Positions 12,938-23,647 of a stretch of DNA of 64,000 nucleotides are shown here, piece by piece. The notes beneath the pieces were generated by a model. That model was not told where the DNA came from and searched no databases. It saw only the letters and a list, made by a program, of their open reading frames with translations. Positions within the stretch are counted from its first letter, which is position 1. Each line of letters opens with the position of its first letter. Made by a program: the position numbers and the translations under genes. This stretch comes from Capitulum mitella. Its lineage: Eukaryota; Arthropoda; Thecostraca; Pollicipedomorpha; Pollicipedidae. The stretch spans positions 26,105,398 through 26,169,397 of the forward strand of contig CP099841.1 of the NCBI GenBank assembly GCA_030062745.1. Direction: 5' to 3'.

Positions 12938-15900
12938 CTGCGGACCGTGACGGGCTGTAGCGCGAGCCATCTGTTTCTTGATGCTGTTCCGTTATCGGGT
13001 CTGTCCATGTGTGACGTGGTCTTTCGGGTGCCTCGTCATCCAAGGCAAACATAAGAAACAGGTAAAATATGCCCACACAAAAAAGCAGCGACAGAACCAC
13101 GTGTTCAAATGATGACTGCGTTGTACCCAGTCGCCCATGATGAACTGCAACCATGGGCTATTGTTCACAGTCAAATATAACGGGAAAATACACCTACATA
13201 AACACCATCCGCGGCGTATTTGCACCGGTGCACAATGCAGCGTGCAAGGCTCAAGTGAAAAATATCGACAATAACTGCAATCGTACTGCATGTATCGGCA
13301 TGCAGCAATCTTATGTTTACAATTTAAGCATTAATATAAAATATCAAATATATAAGCATAAATATAAAGCATCATATTTACAAGCAATACACATGGCAAA
13401 TGATCCACAACTCAACTTCCACTGCAAATGAACCCACAGCGTAGCATTTAACACGATCTGCCAGCATAATTTTCTCGAATTAATATGGAATAGCCGACAC
13501 ATCAACATGCAGAACGACGGGGCGACGGCGCGCGAGCTCCATCTCAACACACGCTAGCGAAGCCCACCATCGGCAGGCACCACCGGGACCTGACGGTGGG
13601 GAGTGCGTGCTCACCAGATGGGCAGTGACCACGCCTCCATAGCTGTGAGCGACGATGGAGACATCCTTGGCCGCCGCCGGACGCACGAACGTGTCCCACG
13701 CGGTCAGCACGTGCTCCTCCGGACCACTGCTGCCCTGCAGGTGATTGGCGCGCCGGTGATCCCGCCGTCTTACGGCACAACACAGACCGGGACTACCGAT
13801 GGACGATCATACCAAGACAACGCACATGTCGAATGAGACATCTCGCATTAAAAAAATAGTCGTCGTGCCACACAATACCGGAAAATCCTTTGGCCTGTCG
13901 TAGGGCCATTTATAACCTCATCACCTATAACCATTCAACTCTTAACCTACCTGCCAGTAACCTATAACCTTTTGGGTTTTCGAGTATCAACGTCTGTTAT
14001 GGGTATCATCGTGTACACAAACGACCAAGTTGCATGTCCGTTTTTATATCGGTCTTACCCCATCAGGTTCTGAAACGTCTGGAGGGTCGTACCAATGCCC
14101 AATACACGGGGCCACATGGCAAACACTGGCGCAGGGACGTAGCCAAGGGGGCCATGGGGGCCATGGCCCCCTGAGCCAAGCGGTCTACACATATATGGCG
14201 ATTTGTTACGAATACGGAATAGAATATGGAATAGAACTTCCAACATATGTATGTTGGGAAAGCAAAACATTATATGTGTCCGTTAAATATGAGGTAAATT
14301 ATGTAAAACTGCTGCTTTGCCCTATAAATTTTGCCATATTCCAGTGGCATATGACGAAATCTGACATTTGGCCCCCCTCCCCGAGGAAAATCCTGGCTAC
14401 GTGCCTGCAATGGCGAGGGTTAAACTTACCCGCCTCGTAAACTGGCATCAATCGCCTCGTCATCATACGCAAGAGCATCAATTCAGTCGTGTCTACGTCA
14501 CCAGCCATTCACCCACCACCCACCCGGATGAACTGTTTCCGCTTGTTGTGGACGCGGTGGTTGTCATTTGTGTTCAGCACCAGCACACCGTACCCAGCAG
14601 CCAGAGCCCACTTCACATACGGCAGCTGAGTGCCCTCCTTCAGCCCGTTGTTGATGATCAGCCTGCAGACCACAGTGATATACCCACGGAGCAGACGACA
14701 TGACAAAACTACAATAGTCACAAATTAAAAATGCAGTATAACATGGTCCGACAGACATCAAGCAGCCCCACATGAAAAAATCCCATTTACATTACATTAG
14801 ATACCTATGGGACAAATTACTGGCCTTATGGTATCCATCCAAGTTGCAATCTTGGGAGCAGACTTTGAAGCTCTGCTGCCTCTGACCTGCAGCCCCCTGT
14901 CCCTGACTTGTGGTTCCCTGTCCCTGACCCGGAGACCCCTCCTCTGACCTGGGGCCCCTGCCTCTGACTTGCGGTCCCATGTCCCTGACCGGCGGACTCC
15001 TGTCTCTGACCTGCGGGCCCCATCTCTGACCGGCGGTCCCCTGTCCCTGACCCGGGGCCCCTGCCTCTAACCTGCAGGCACCACCTCTGACTGGAGGTCC
15101 CCTGCCTCTGACCTGTGGGCCCCATCTCTGACTGGCGGTCCCCTGTCTCTGACCCGCGGGCCCCTGCCTCTGACCTGCGGGCCCATTGTCCGGCTCGCAC
15201 TACGCCGGAGCCGTGTATCAGCAGCAGCAGACGGTCTGCGGCCGCGTAACCCGGACTGGCGAACACGAAGGTGGCCGGCTCGTCCGGGCCGGCATCCTCC
15301 GGCAGGGGGAGCCGCTGCAGGCCGCCCTCAGTCTCCAGCAGGCCGTAAACCTCCTCTGTAATCACCTGCGGACAGTGTAGCCCATCTGTAATCACCTGTG
15401 GACAGTGCAACTCCTCAGTAACTACCTGCAGTCAGCGTGCCTCCCTACTAACCACCCGCAGACAGCACACCTACCGAATAATCATTGGCACACAGCATAC
15501 TGCCTCAGTAACTGCCTGCCAAATGTGTACCTCCAGAATAATCACCTGCAGACAGTACACTTACTGGTCATGATGTTGATTGTGATGGTATCCATGGCTT
15601 TAAACTGGGGAACATCTGCCACCTATTAAAATGTTGACCTAAGGCAACTTATTAAAATGCTTACCTAAGGCAGTTACTAGATTTGATCCAGAGCCATGAT
15701 TCAAGTATACATATCTTGTACCCAACATTGCTCAAAACAGCATGGGCCACTGTGTGTGATGCATGGGAAAGCACTTGGACTATGCCATTAGTTTGGCTCA
15801 ACACCATTCACTCAAGACATATGAAAATATTGCAGTTGTAGGAAGAGATAAATCACAGGTCAGTAAAAGAAACTGTGTGCAAGGAGCAGGAAAACAATGG

Positions 15901-16847
15901 TTAAGGAAACTGAATGTCCTCATTAAAGGACAAGAACAAACAGCAATCAATTTGTGTTTAAAACCATGGGCCATTAGGTATGGTAAGCATGTAATCCCTC
16001 ATCAAATATACAACTCAACCTACCTCACCCAAAGCTTCATATCTAGCTTGGTTGTACTCTGCATCTTTTGAGACACTGAATTCAAAAGCGCCACCTGTTT
16101 TTATGTCTTTGAGGCATCCATCTGAAAACAGGCAAAGCATACTTGGGTTGTCAGGAAAGATCTTATGAGCTGAGCACGTGACATGTTGGATGACTGATAA
16201 GCTGAACACTCACTTATTGACATCCAAAGTATGGAAACCAGTAGCAGCATATCATGCTGACTGCAAATGGCATAACAGGAACATCTGTAGTCACCAGTGC
16301 CTTCATGATTCTTTTTATTAGCCAATTAGTACACAAGCACTGCCAAAAATATCACAAAAACAACATGTCAACATTTTCAAAGGTGTTTTCAATAGCCACA
16401 TAAATCTTCTTGGGTAAAATTTGGAGCATTAACACAAACATTTAAGTAAAGTGACAGAATATAACTTCAGCACGATCACCTAATGTCATACAGAAATCAC
16501 AGCTTAACATAAAAAATGACAAAAGCTAGCAATAGCTGACTGGCAAATGACAAACACTGTGCAATATAGTATGTTGCATTACATGTATTCTTTCCTTTTC
16601 CATCTTCCCCTAACAATTTGTACCCTTCTCCTCCCCAGTCCAATGAACTGAGGATCTGCTTGAATGAGGATGAAATATGTTGCAAACAGAACTATGCAAT
16701 GAATGAACTTGTGACTCCCAATTGGTGAGATTAATGACTCCTAAGATCCTTGGTTAAGGAAGGCTAAAAGTTCCACATGATGAACACATTACCTTTAAAC
16801 TCATATCCAAACTCCTCCAGCTTAGTAGAAAATGCAGAATTTCCCAT
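12827..16847 (-). CDS. ARB2A: ARB2A/FAM172A-like cotranscriptional regulator (six coding exons, 3' end not found)
   Basis: Six minus-strand exons splice in consistent phase to about 238 residues: 16847-16793, 16121-16024, 15365-15175, 14662-14524, 13734-13615 and 12937-12827. The product follows vertebrate ARB2A/FAM172A closely. There is an N-terminal 'LEEFGYEF...IKTGG' segment and 'ARYEALGE', then 'LIHGSGVVRAGQWARR', 'GTQLPYVKWALAAGYGVLVLN', 'PEEHVLTAWDTFV', the serine motif 'AHSYGG', and 'VAVALTDSVH...REWFAS'. This family has an Arb2-type alpha/beta-hydrolase-like fold. In fission yeast Arb2 belongs to an Argonaute chaperone complex, and the vertebrate protein links Argonaute, chromatin and alternative splicing. 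The final part (in homologues, a 'SAG..HE.TSW' segment) would lie below 12827, but I could not find it. The long Lys/Glu-rich linker of the vertebrate protein is also absent. Exon 3 is bounded on both sides by splice-site-bearing minisatellites. Confidence 0.9.
13615..13734 (-). CDS. ARB2A: ARB2A-like exon 5 (HSYGG motif)
   Basis: Exactly 40 codons, acceptor 'cacctgcag', donor 'gtgagc'. Encodes 'GSSGPEEHVLTAWDTFV' and 'DVSIVAHSYGGVVTAHL'. The Ser in AHSYGG corresponds to the family's hydrolase-type nucleophile position. Confidence 0.92.
14131..14408. mobile_element. MITE-like element in ARB2A intron 4
   Basis: A segment of about 280 bp whose ends are imperfect inverted repeats: 'gcagggacgtagccaag' on the left, and 'gcaggcacgtagccaggatt' on the complement of the right end. 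It is AT-rich inside with G/C-rich subterminal runs. It has no coding capacity and no clear target duplication. A related element lies at 18644-19377. Confidence 0.55.
14524..14662 (-). CDS. ARB2A: ARB2A-like exon 4
   Basis: 139 nt, acceptor 'tctgcag', donor 'gtgggtgg'. Encodes 'LIINNGLKEGTQLPYVKWAL', then 'AAGYGVLVLNTNDNHRV' and 'HNKRKQFIR'. Leaves in phase 0. Confidence 0.9.
14880..15185 (-). repeat. 21-bp minisatellite carrying the ARB2A exon 3 donor
   Basis: Fifteen copies at 20-21-bp spacing. The donor tetranucleotide, seen as plus-strand 'tgac' (or 'taac'), lies at 14883, 14904, 14925, 14945, 14965, 14986, 15007, 15027, 15048, 15068, 15088, 15109, 15129, 15150 and 15171. The last position, 15171, is the true exon 3 donor. 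The minus-strand unit reads about 'gcccgcag|gtcagaggcag'. Confidence 0.93.
15175..15365 (-). CDS. ARB2A: ARB2A-like exon 3
   Basis: 191 nt encoding 'VITEEVYGLLETEG' through 'LLLLIHGSGVVRAGQWAR', with strongly GC-rich codons. The acceptor is 'ctgtccgcag' and the donor is 'cgcag|gtcagag'. Both boundaries lie inside tandem arrays that copy them. The phase-2 exit joins exon 4 to restore Arg-Leu-Ile-Ile. Confidence 0.92.
15356..15560 (-). repeat. 30-bp minisatellite carrying the ARB2A exon 3 acceptor
   Basis: Seven copies at exactly 30-bp spacing: plus-strand 'atcac' or variants at 15361, 15391, 15421, 15451, 15481, 15511 and 15541. The copy at 15361 is the real start of exon 3. On the minus strand the unit reads about 'ctgtccgcag|gtgattac'. 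The copies at 15391, 15421, 15511 and 15541 keep an AG at the equivalent position. The copies at 15451 and 15481 have lost it. Confidence 0.93.
16024..16121 (-). CDS. ARB2A: ARB2A-like exon 2
   Basis: Acceptor 'ttttcag' and donor 'gtaggt', 98 nt, entering in phase 1 and leaving in phase 0. Encodes the 'DGCLKDIKTGGAFEF' and 'ARYEALGE' segment, which is AT-rich in codon use, unlike exons 3-6. Confidence 0.88.
16793..16847 (-). CDS. ARB2A: ARB2A-like exon 1 (coding part)
   Basis: Starts at an ATG (minus 16847-16845), MGNSAFSTKLEEFGYEFK, and ends in phase 1 before a 'gtaatg' donor. The start is chosen because it is the only in-frame Met before the conserved 'LEEFGYEF' block. A further upstream coding exon is possible, since vertebrate homologues have a longer N terminus. 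Confidence 0.75.
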
Positions 16848-18643
16848 AGCCACACCTCAGCCTTCTGCAGTGCAACTAGGATGACCTGGAACAGATTATT
16901 CACCTCCATCAAAAATCACTAACCATTGTTGTTTCTTCTTTTATTCTCTGGAGCATCTCATTTAAGCTAATGCAAAATATGGGTCTTCAAGCCAGGGACT
17001 TCTAACAGTTTCAAGAGGCTATGTCATGATGCCATGTCATATGCCATAATGAATCTTCCCCAAAGCAGTGGACTCTGGATGGTCTATGAGGCACAGCTAC
17101 AGGTGAGGAAGTATTGGGCAAATAGGGCAACTGTCTTACAGCTATACTGCACAGCATAGCAGTATCTGATGGAACATATTAAGGAGTAATGTGCTCCTGG
17201 GTATCACCATCTGTGTGCCTAGGCATGGTGTGCTGTACAGCTCACGCCTTGCTATGCAAAATTCATTCTCAATTGCTCTTTACAGGTCAGTGATGCACAC
17301 TGTTAAATAAAAATACTCCCCTCTTTAATCAGTAATAAATACCAATTTTCTCCATGCTCCCAGATTATTTACCCTGTTCCTATTCCGTACCTGATCCAAT
17401 GAATAATACAAAACACTAGTGGGTTGCTTGGCAATCATGTTCTTAGATACATCATTGTAGGAACGCTTACAAAAGAAGAAAGCGAGGTGGGCTGGTCTGA
17501 GTAATGACAGGCTTGTGCACACGAGCAGTTCTCTTCCGTAAATGCAGTTATTATAACTATAAGACTGGCCAAATTCCAGCCTGTCTTTGGTATCGAACCT
17601 AAAACGGGTCCACAGATCGCGGAAATAAAAAGGCCACGGAATAAGTAAGCCTGCAGCCAGCAGGCAAGGGCCCGTTCGCCAGTGGCCCGCCTGAGTGAGA
17701 ACTGGGGCGACGCCACGAATTTTTGAATGTCGGGTAGTGCTAGGGGCGCAGCCCGGACGACGAGCTGTTGAACGGAGACATCCCCCATCCCCCCAAAAAT
17801 GGATGTCCCCGCGGATTTAGGCACGTATCTTACGATATCCGATCCTTGCAGAAAAAAAAATTGTCGGTTATCTGGCCGAAAAGACAGCAAAACTGGCAAT
17901 CATCTCACAGACAACTGCGTTTTACATAGCAAGGCAAACTGCCTACTTTGCTCTTCACCACATGTTTTCGCAAATTTCTCCTCCTCGGAGCAACAGCCAG
18001 ATTTCCATGATCTCTTTCATGACAGCAAACGTCGTCGCACTATATCCAAAGGTAAATTTCCCTCGCAAAATGACGTCATAAAATTTTGTCATACTGTGCA
18101 CCAGATGTCAGACCTCTATCGAAGTCGGGCAGATAATCGTCACGCATCAGCCAATTTCGTAAACTGGCAAAACTTCCAAAATGCCTCTTATTTCACAAAT
18201 CTAAGAGCCAATCGTATCCTGCACAATATTTCTCCTCACGAGTTACGATTATTATGGGGTACTGGGTATACGCAGAACCTCACAATCAAATAACTGTGGG
18301 ATGCTAGTACCCCACGTGCACCACACGGTGGCGCCGCCCATGCGTGAGAGGCCCGGAAACCAAAGAGCCGTTGGTTAGCGACGCGCAGCCCAGGGCCCGC
18401 ATGCCAGAGGGGCCGTGGGCCAGAGGTCCGTAAGCCAAGGGGCCCGTTAAGACCTCTCCTATAAGTACCCAAAGAGCCCGCAGGCCAGGGGCCCGTAAGT
18501 CATCCAGGATTCGCAGGCTAGGGCCCGTAAGTTAGGGGGCTCGTTGGTTGGGGGTCTGTGGCTAGCCAGGGGCCCGCATGCGTGAGACCGGTGTCACTCC
18601 GGATCTTCGCGGGCCGGAAGTCCGTAGGCGAGTGGTCCGCAGC

Positions 18644-19377
18644 CAGGCACGTAGCTAGGAATCGGCCAAGCGTGGAGGGACGGATCCCCAGAAAGGGATA
18701 TCCTCACTCCATCGGGCCTCCTTAGCCTTAGAAGCGGGTCTTATCTTTCGCAAGGGCCTCCTATAGCACAAGGGACTTCTTTAATTTCAAGGGGGCCTCC
18801 TAGAGTTTCATTATTTTATGAGAATATTTTATGGGCCTCCTATAGCAACATGGAGGGCCCGCTTTAGCCCCAAGGGTCATATCTGAGAATCCTGTAAGCT
18901 CTCAAAGGGGTCCAAAATGGCCCTGGAAGAAAACATGGACATCCCTCCGGGGTCTCCATTTCTGCCTTTTCCCATGGCAGGGAAAATGACGGAGGAAGCG
19001 GGATGGGGGGAGGGGCAGCTCCCTGGTTGGTTACTGGGTTACTTAACGACGCTCTCGACTGCCAGGATCATTTCGCGTCGCAACCTCTCTCGACGGTTGT
19101 CGCGAGGGACGGCGAAATGCCGATATTACCAGGACTCGAACCGGGGACCTTTCAGTCACAAGGCCAGCACGGTAACCACTACACTACGCCGCCCCCGGGC
19201 AGATACCTCCCAACTTTGCTCAAATTTAACACTGAACCTAAGAGTACTGACTGGAAAGACTGACCCAAAATACTTCTCTGCCATTCCCCCCCGCCACAAT
19301 GTGAAGGAGTTCCTGCGCCCCGATAAGGGACACAGCCCCTTCGCCCCCCCCCCCCTTCCCCGGCTACGTCCCCACCC
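18644..19377. mobile_element. MITE-like insertion nested in the inverted-repeat element
   Basis: The left end 'ggcacgtagctagga' and the complement of the right end 'gggacgtagccgggga' form short imperfect inverted repeats. They resemble those of the element at 14131-14408. It carries the SINE-like piece and no transposase. Confidence 0.45.
19122..19194 (-). mobile_element. tRNA-derived (SINE-like) sequence
   Basis: The minus strand contains an A-box-like 'tagtgtagtggtta' and a B box 'ggttcgagtcc' at tRNA-like spacing. The T arm has one mismatch, and the anticodon and acceptor stems do not close. It is therefore a tRNA-derived retroposon head or pseudo-tRNA, not a functional tRNA gene. Confidence 0.6.
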
Positions 19378-19536
19378 GTAGTCCAAGAGCCCACATGTCA
19401 GAGGGGCCCGTGGCTCAGGGGGTCGTAAGCCAGGGTCGTAAGCCAGGATAGTAAGCTGGGGCCGTTTGTTCCGGACCTGTAGTCCAGGGCCGGGTCATCG
19501 GTTAGTGGCCCGGCTGGAGTCGCTTTAATCCACGGG

Positions 19537-19568
19537 CAATATATATACACACACACACATATATATAT

Positions 19569-19602
<34 letters not shown>

Positions 19603-19628
19603 ATGTGTGTGTATATACACGTGTGTGT
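19537..19628. repeat. Self-complementary (AT)/(CA)/(TG) microsatellite
   Basis: Order: AT, CACACA, long AT with two TG interruptions, TGTGTG, ATACACGTGTGTG. The block can fold on itself and lies near the symmetry centre (about 19555) of the inverted-repeat element. Confidence 0.9.
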
Positions 19629-21680
19629 TTCAATTTACAAGTTATGATGTCATAAAGACCCTGAAGAGGGTAGTTTTGGTAACTCCATAGCTCATCGTAA
19701 CTCTGAAAAATATATTGTCAGCGGTTCCAATGGCCCCTAGCCGGACCCGTAACCAATCGCCCAGCCCTAGATTACGGGTCCCCAACCAACGGCCCTCTGG
19801 CTTACTGCCCCCTGCTAAATGGCCCATCTGGTATGCAGGCTCCTGAGGTAGGTGCCACTCACTAACAGACCTCTGATCTGCGAAGGTCCGTAGACTCACG
19901 GGTCCCTCACGCAAGCGGGCCCCTGGCCTGAGCTCCTGGCCCCGGGCGCCAACCAACGATCCCCCAAGCTTACGGGCCCCTGGCTTGTGGGTCCTGTTTG
20001 CCCTAAGCGTCCCTAACCTACCGGATCTTTACGTACGTATAGATGAGAAGCCGGGCCACTGGCTTACGGGCGCCTGACCCACGTACCTCTCGCATGCGGG
20101 TTCTGGCTTGACCCTATTCCCGGCAGGGGGGCCGAACCCGCCCCCTCGGATTTTTTGCTTGCTTATTCCAGGATTTTTGACGCAATTTCACGAAACCTGG
20201 TCACTTTCCCTATTATTCTTTTCTAGGTAGTCAACAAAATTTCGTAATTCTATTTCGTTCAGGGGCGGAGTCAGGCAATGTTTTCTGGAAACATCTCAGG
20301 GCATTTTTGGCCGTATTGAGGGAAAAGGGAAAACGGCTGCCAAAAAATGTGTTCTAATGACAAAACGTAAAACTTTGTTAGATGTACACGTAAATAACTG
20401 GGCAAGCATACAATCAGAACTTTGTTAATCTGACGTAAATTCGCAAGGCAGATCAAGGTCAAAAGTCAAAACTTGATTTCAAGGTAATAATTTTGGGGCT
20501 ATAATCCAAATACCAAACCCAGAATACACATGACGTGAAATTGTACCCTTTTCTTGCGTACCAAGTTTCAGGTTCATATCAGCTTGGGTCACGGAGCAAT
20601 GATCTAAAATGTCCGTGCACGCACCATACACCACAACAGACGTAAAATGGAATTTTAGACATGGAGTGAATTCCTACGACTGGAAACGTTTTCAGACAAT
20701 ATGAAATGCATTCAAGATCATACCAAGTGACTTTAAGGTCACCGGAGGTCATTTATGGCCAAATGTCGCAAGTTTACTCGACAAGCATGTGACCATGACC
20801 TTTCCCCCTTTCTCATGTTGCTGGCATCGCCTATACTAGCATTATACAATGTGGTACGATTCGCACTTCTCTCAGTATCACATGACTAAGGGAAGCTAAA
20901 AAATGTTTTTAACTTTCCCGTCAATTCAGTTTTTTGGGGAAACTGATCCTGTTTCCAAAATCCAGCGAATGCTTTCGAATTTTCTGAAAATTTTGAATGT
21001 ATGGACCAATGGTGCGAGACCCATCCATAATCTCCCGATTCATGCCAAGTGCATCAAAATCGGTCCATGACCAACAGCTACAAGAAGTCCAAAAATGCTT
21101 CCCCCTTTTGAGTTTTTCTCCCCACGTCTTTATTCAACCCTTTTGACATTCTGAAAGCTTCGTTTTATAAGAATATTATTTACGTTATGGCAACTCTATT
21201 GCCGTTTATTGAAATTGGATGTGTAGTTTTCGAGACTTCGGGGAGGAAGGGCGAATCCGTCCCTCCCCCTGTCGGGCATCAGCTATATCTTTAACCCTCT
21301 GGGAATAGCGTTAAGGGCCACTACCCAATGGCTCACTGGCTAGCAGGCCTTTCAAGCACGCGGGCCAACCGCCGACGGGCCCTTACCTGCTGATTCCTGA
21401 CTTGAGAGTCCCTTGACTTTCTTGTTTGCCTGCAGACCCCTCCAAAATTTCGGGTAATGATTTTGGGAAATGACTACGAAAACTTCGTTGCCATCAAGAG
21501 GTCCGATACCAAAGACGAATTTGAATTTGGCCAGTCCTGTGAAGCCACGATGACAACGGCCTTTGCGGAAAAACTGCTCTTGTGCACAACGCTGTTGCAT
21601 TACTCAGGCCAGCTGACTGCACTTTCTTCTTTCGTAAACGCTCCAGCCATGAGGTATCTTAATACATGAGTGTCATTTGC

Positions 21681-23578
21681 TTTAATAGGGTCTGTTGATT
21701 ATGGTCCCAATTCCACATTGCTCAAAATTTAGGGTGATATCTTATATCAGTACCACAAGGAAGATCTGTAATGAAAGTGGCCCATACTAATCATTTGAGC
21801 TATGAACTACATATACTATTTGCAATTTATGTTCTGTGATATCAAGACCCCCAGTTCTGAGTTGATGGTCTGTGGCCACAGTGGTACCATGGCATACTTG
21901 AGCATAATTGACAAAACCTTCCTGCCGCTTTGCGCACTGGCGAACAAGACAATGCGGGAAATGCAGCCCACCACACCTTGTTTTTGTTCTTCGAGGGCTC
22001 GGGCACAGACCCTCGCGGGCTTAGGCATCCATATTGAAGATTACCAGTTACTCAGCTGGATCTTGGATATGCGCTAAAAAGCTTTAAATAGCTGAATCTT
22101 GCCCTGCGGGATGATTATATTGATTCAACGACGTCCGGAGAGTGGTTTTCACGTGCTCTTCGTCACGCGTTGACAAAATACGCGCACTTATCGGGCTTAA
22201 AGCTGCCATATCAAGGAATTTTCCTTCATACGTAACACTATTGAATAAAAAGGAAGACAGAAAAACTTATTTCAAACTTCGAGCACTCGGGTTTTGAGCG
22301 TGCCGAAACAATTACATGTGCGCGGGGTGCGTTGCAGTTGCTGTCGATCTGAGCTCCTACGAATTATATTATTGTTGGAAATGCTTTGAATGTCCTTAGT
22401 TGCGGGTTTTCAAACGGGAAGTGGTTGTCGGTGTACAAAGCTTTGAACAGTAGTTGCATATTGACTTCCCATTATCTACGTTTTGATTTTGCGGCTTGCC
22501 TGCTCACTTCGCCATCCTCAGGTTATAAAGATGCAAATGCTATTTGGAAGCATCGTGTTCCCTGTAGCTGCTACATTGCTAGTAAAGGCATGAGAACAAA
22601 TATTTGTAGTGCAAATGAATGCAAACTTTGACCACTTGTTGAAGACACAATGTCTTAGTTTCATGAACAATTGTGAATTACAGGCCATCTTTAGAAATGA
22701 CCTTATACATTTGTCACCTGACCTGACCCAAGATTAGAACAGAAATAAATATCAGCATGATTTGGTATTTTGATATCAAAACATGCAATGAAGGGCCACT
22801 GGCCACTGCCCTGAAGAGAAAAATAGAAATTTTCTAAAAAAATCAAAATTTTGGAAAAAAAATTTCAGTGCAAGGTTAGGACCCCATATCCAGAGATTTT
22901 AAAAGCAGGCCATAGCATAGGACAGTGGCCAGAGGCTCTTCACTGCATGTTTTCTATATTAAAATATGGCATTTGGCCTTTTTGAGGCACCATGTGTGGC
23001 TGTTTACCTTTTTTGCCCAAAAAAAGAACCTTGAAAAGTCATTAACCTGTCTTTTGCGCTGTTTTTAATTTTTGGCATGTTAAATGGAACAGTTTAATTC
23101 TAAATGTAGAAAAACACTGATTGCATAGACATAATGCTGAAAATAACTGCAATTAAACAGAGGCAGAAAGTTATGCTGAATGGTTTGTGAGGTCATGGAA
23201 AGGGTTCATCATGTTGCTTAAAGTAAGCATTTTTTTTACCAGAAAAGTATTTCACATATTATTTTTGTTTCATTACTCTGTCTTGATTGGAGAGACATGG
23301 GTTGAATGCACTGGCAACTGTCCTGTAGACTTGTGGATAGCTAACTTACATCTGGTGGAGTCAAAAGGAAGATTAAGTTTTGCTGCTGCTAAATTAGTTG
23401 GAGTTTAAGGGTTAAATGAGAAATGATCATGGCTCAGGCCACATCCCCACAAATTGCTGTGTTTATGTTCTTGTTTGTCGAAATGTGATCTGCATTAACA
23501 TTAAGGCTGAACTACCAGATCCTGAAGTTCATGGTATCCTTCCATTTTCAGACAGACAGGACTGGTAATAGTCAGATC
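21681..23578. other. Upstream region of the metaxin-like gene
   Basis: No exon recognised. CpGs are present to about 22400 and then become very rare. If a promoter of the metaxin-like gene is here, the CpG-containing part (21.7-22.4 kb) is the likelier place. No TATA/Inr pair was identified. Confidence 0.4.
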
Positions 23579-23647
23579 ATGAATTTAGAAGTCTGGCCAG
23601 GTGACTGGGGCCTTCCATCTGTGGACTCAAAATGTCTGGAGACTCTG
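23579..23647 (+). CDS. MTX1: Metaxin-like exon 1
   Basis: 23 codons from the ATG at 23579 to a 'gtgaga' donor, phase 0. 'GDWGLPSVDSKCLETL' matches the metaxin start 'GGWGLPSVD..'. The Met is placed as in human metaxin-1. Confidence 0.92.

Larger units (their letters stand above)
15560..17426. other. AT-rich, CpG-poor 5' domain of the ARB2A-like gene
   Basis: Contains exons 1-2 and introns 1-2 of the ARB2A-like gene plus its upstream flank. CpG dinucleotides are very rare here, in contrast to the CpG-rich DNA below 15400. No promoter element could be recognised upstream of 16847. Confidence 0.6.
17427..21680. mobile_element. Foldback-like inverted-repeat element, about 4.25 kb, with nested insertions
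   Basis: The segment at about 17440-17700 aligns in inverted orientation with about 21330-21680. Shared landmarks include 'aaagaagaaag', 'tgagtaatg', 'actggccaaattc', 'gtctttggtatcg' and 'aagggcccgt'. GC-rich subrepeats of the type 'gtaagccaggggcccg' occur in one orientation at about 18330-18660 and 19383-19520. They occur in the opposite orientation at about 19718-20110. A self-complementary CA/AT/TG microsatellite lies almost at the midpoint. No transposase was seen, so it is probably a non-autonomous element. The exact ends and target duplication were not resolved. It separates the start codons of the divergent ARB2A and metaxin genes. Confidence 0.65.

Noticed and set aside
15361..15560. 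CRISPR-like array because of regular 30-bp spacing
   Set aside because: Units are contiguous diverged tandem copies without repeat-spacer structure, in a eukaryotic intron.
19122..19194. Candidate tRNA gene on the minus strand
   Set aside because: A- and B-box-like motifs are present, but the acceptor and anticodon stems do not pair. Kept only as a tRNA-derived SINE-like piece.
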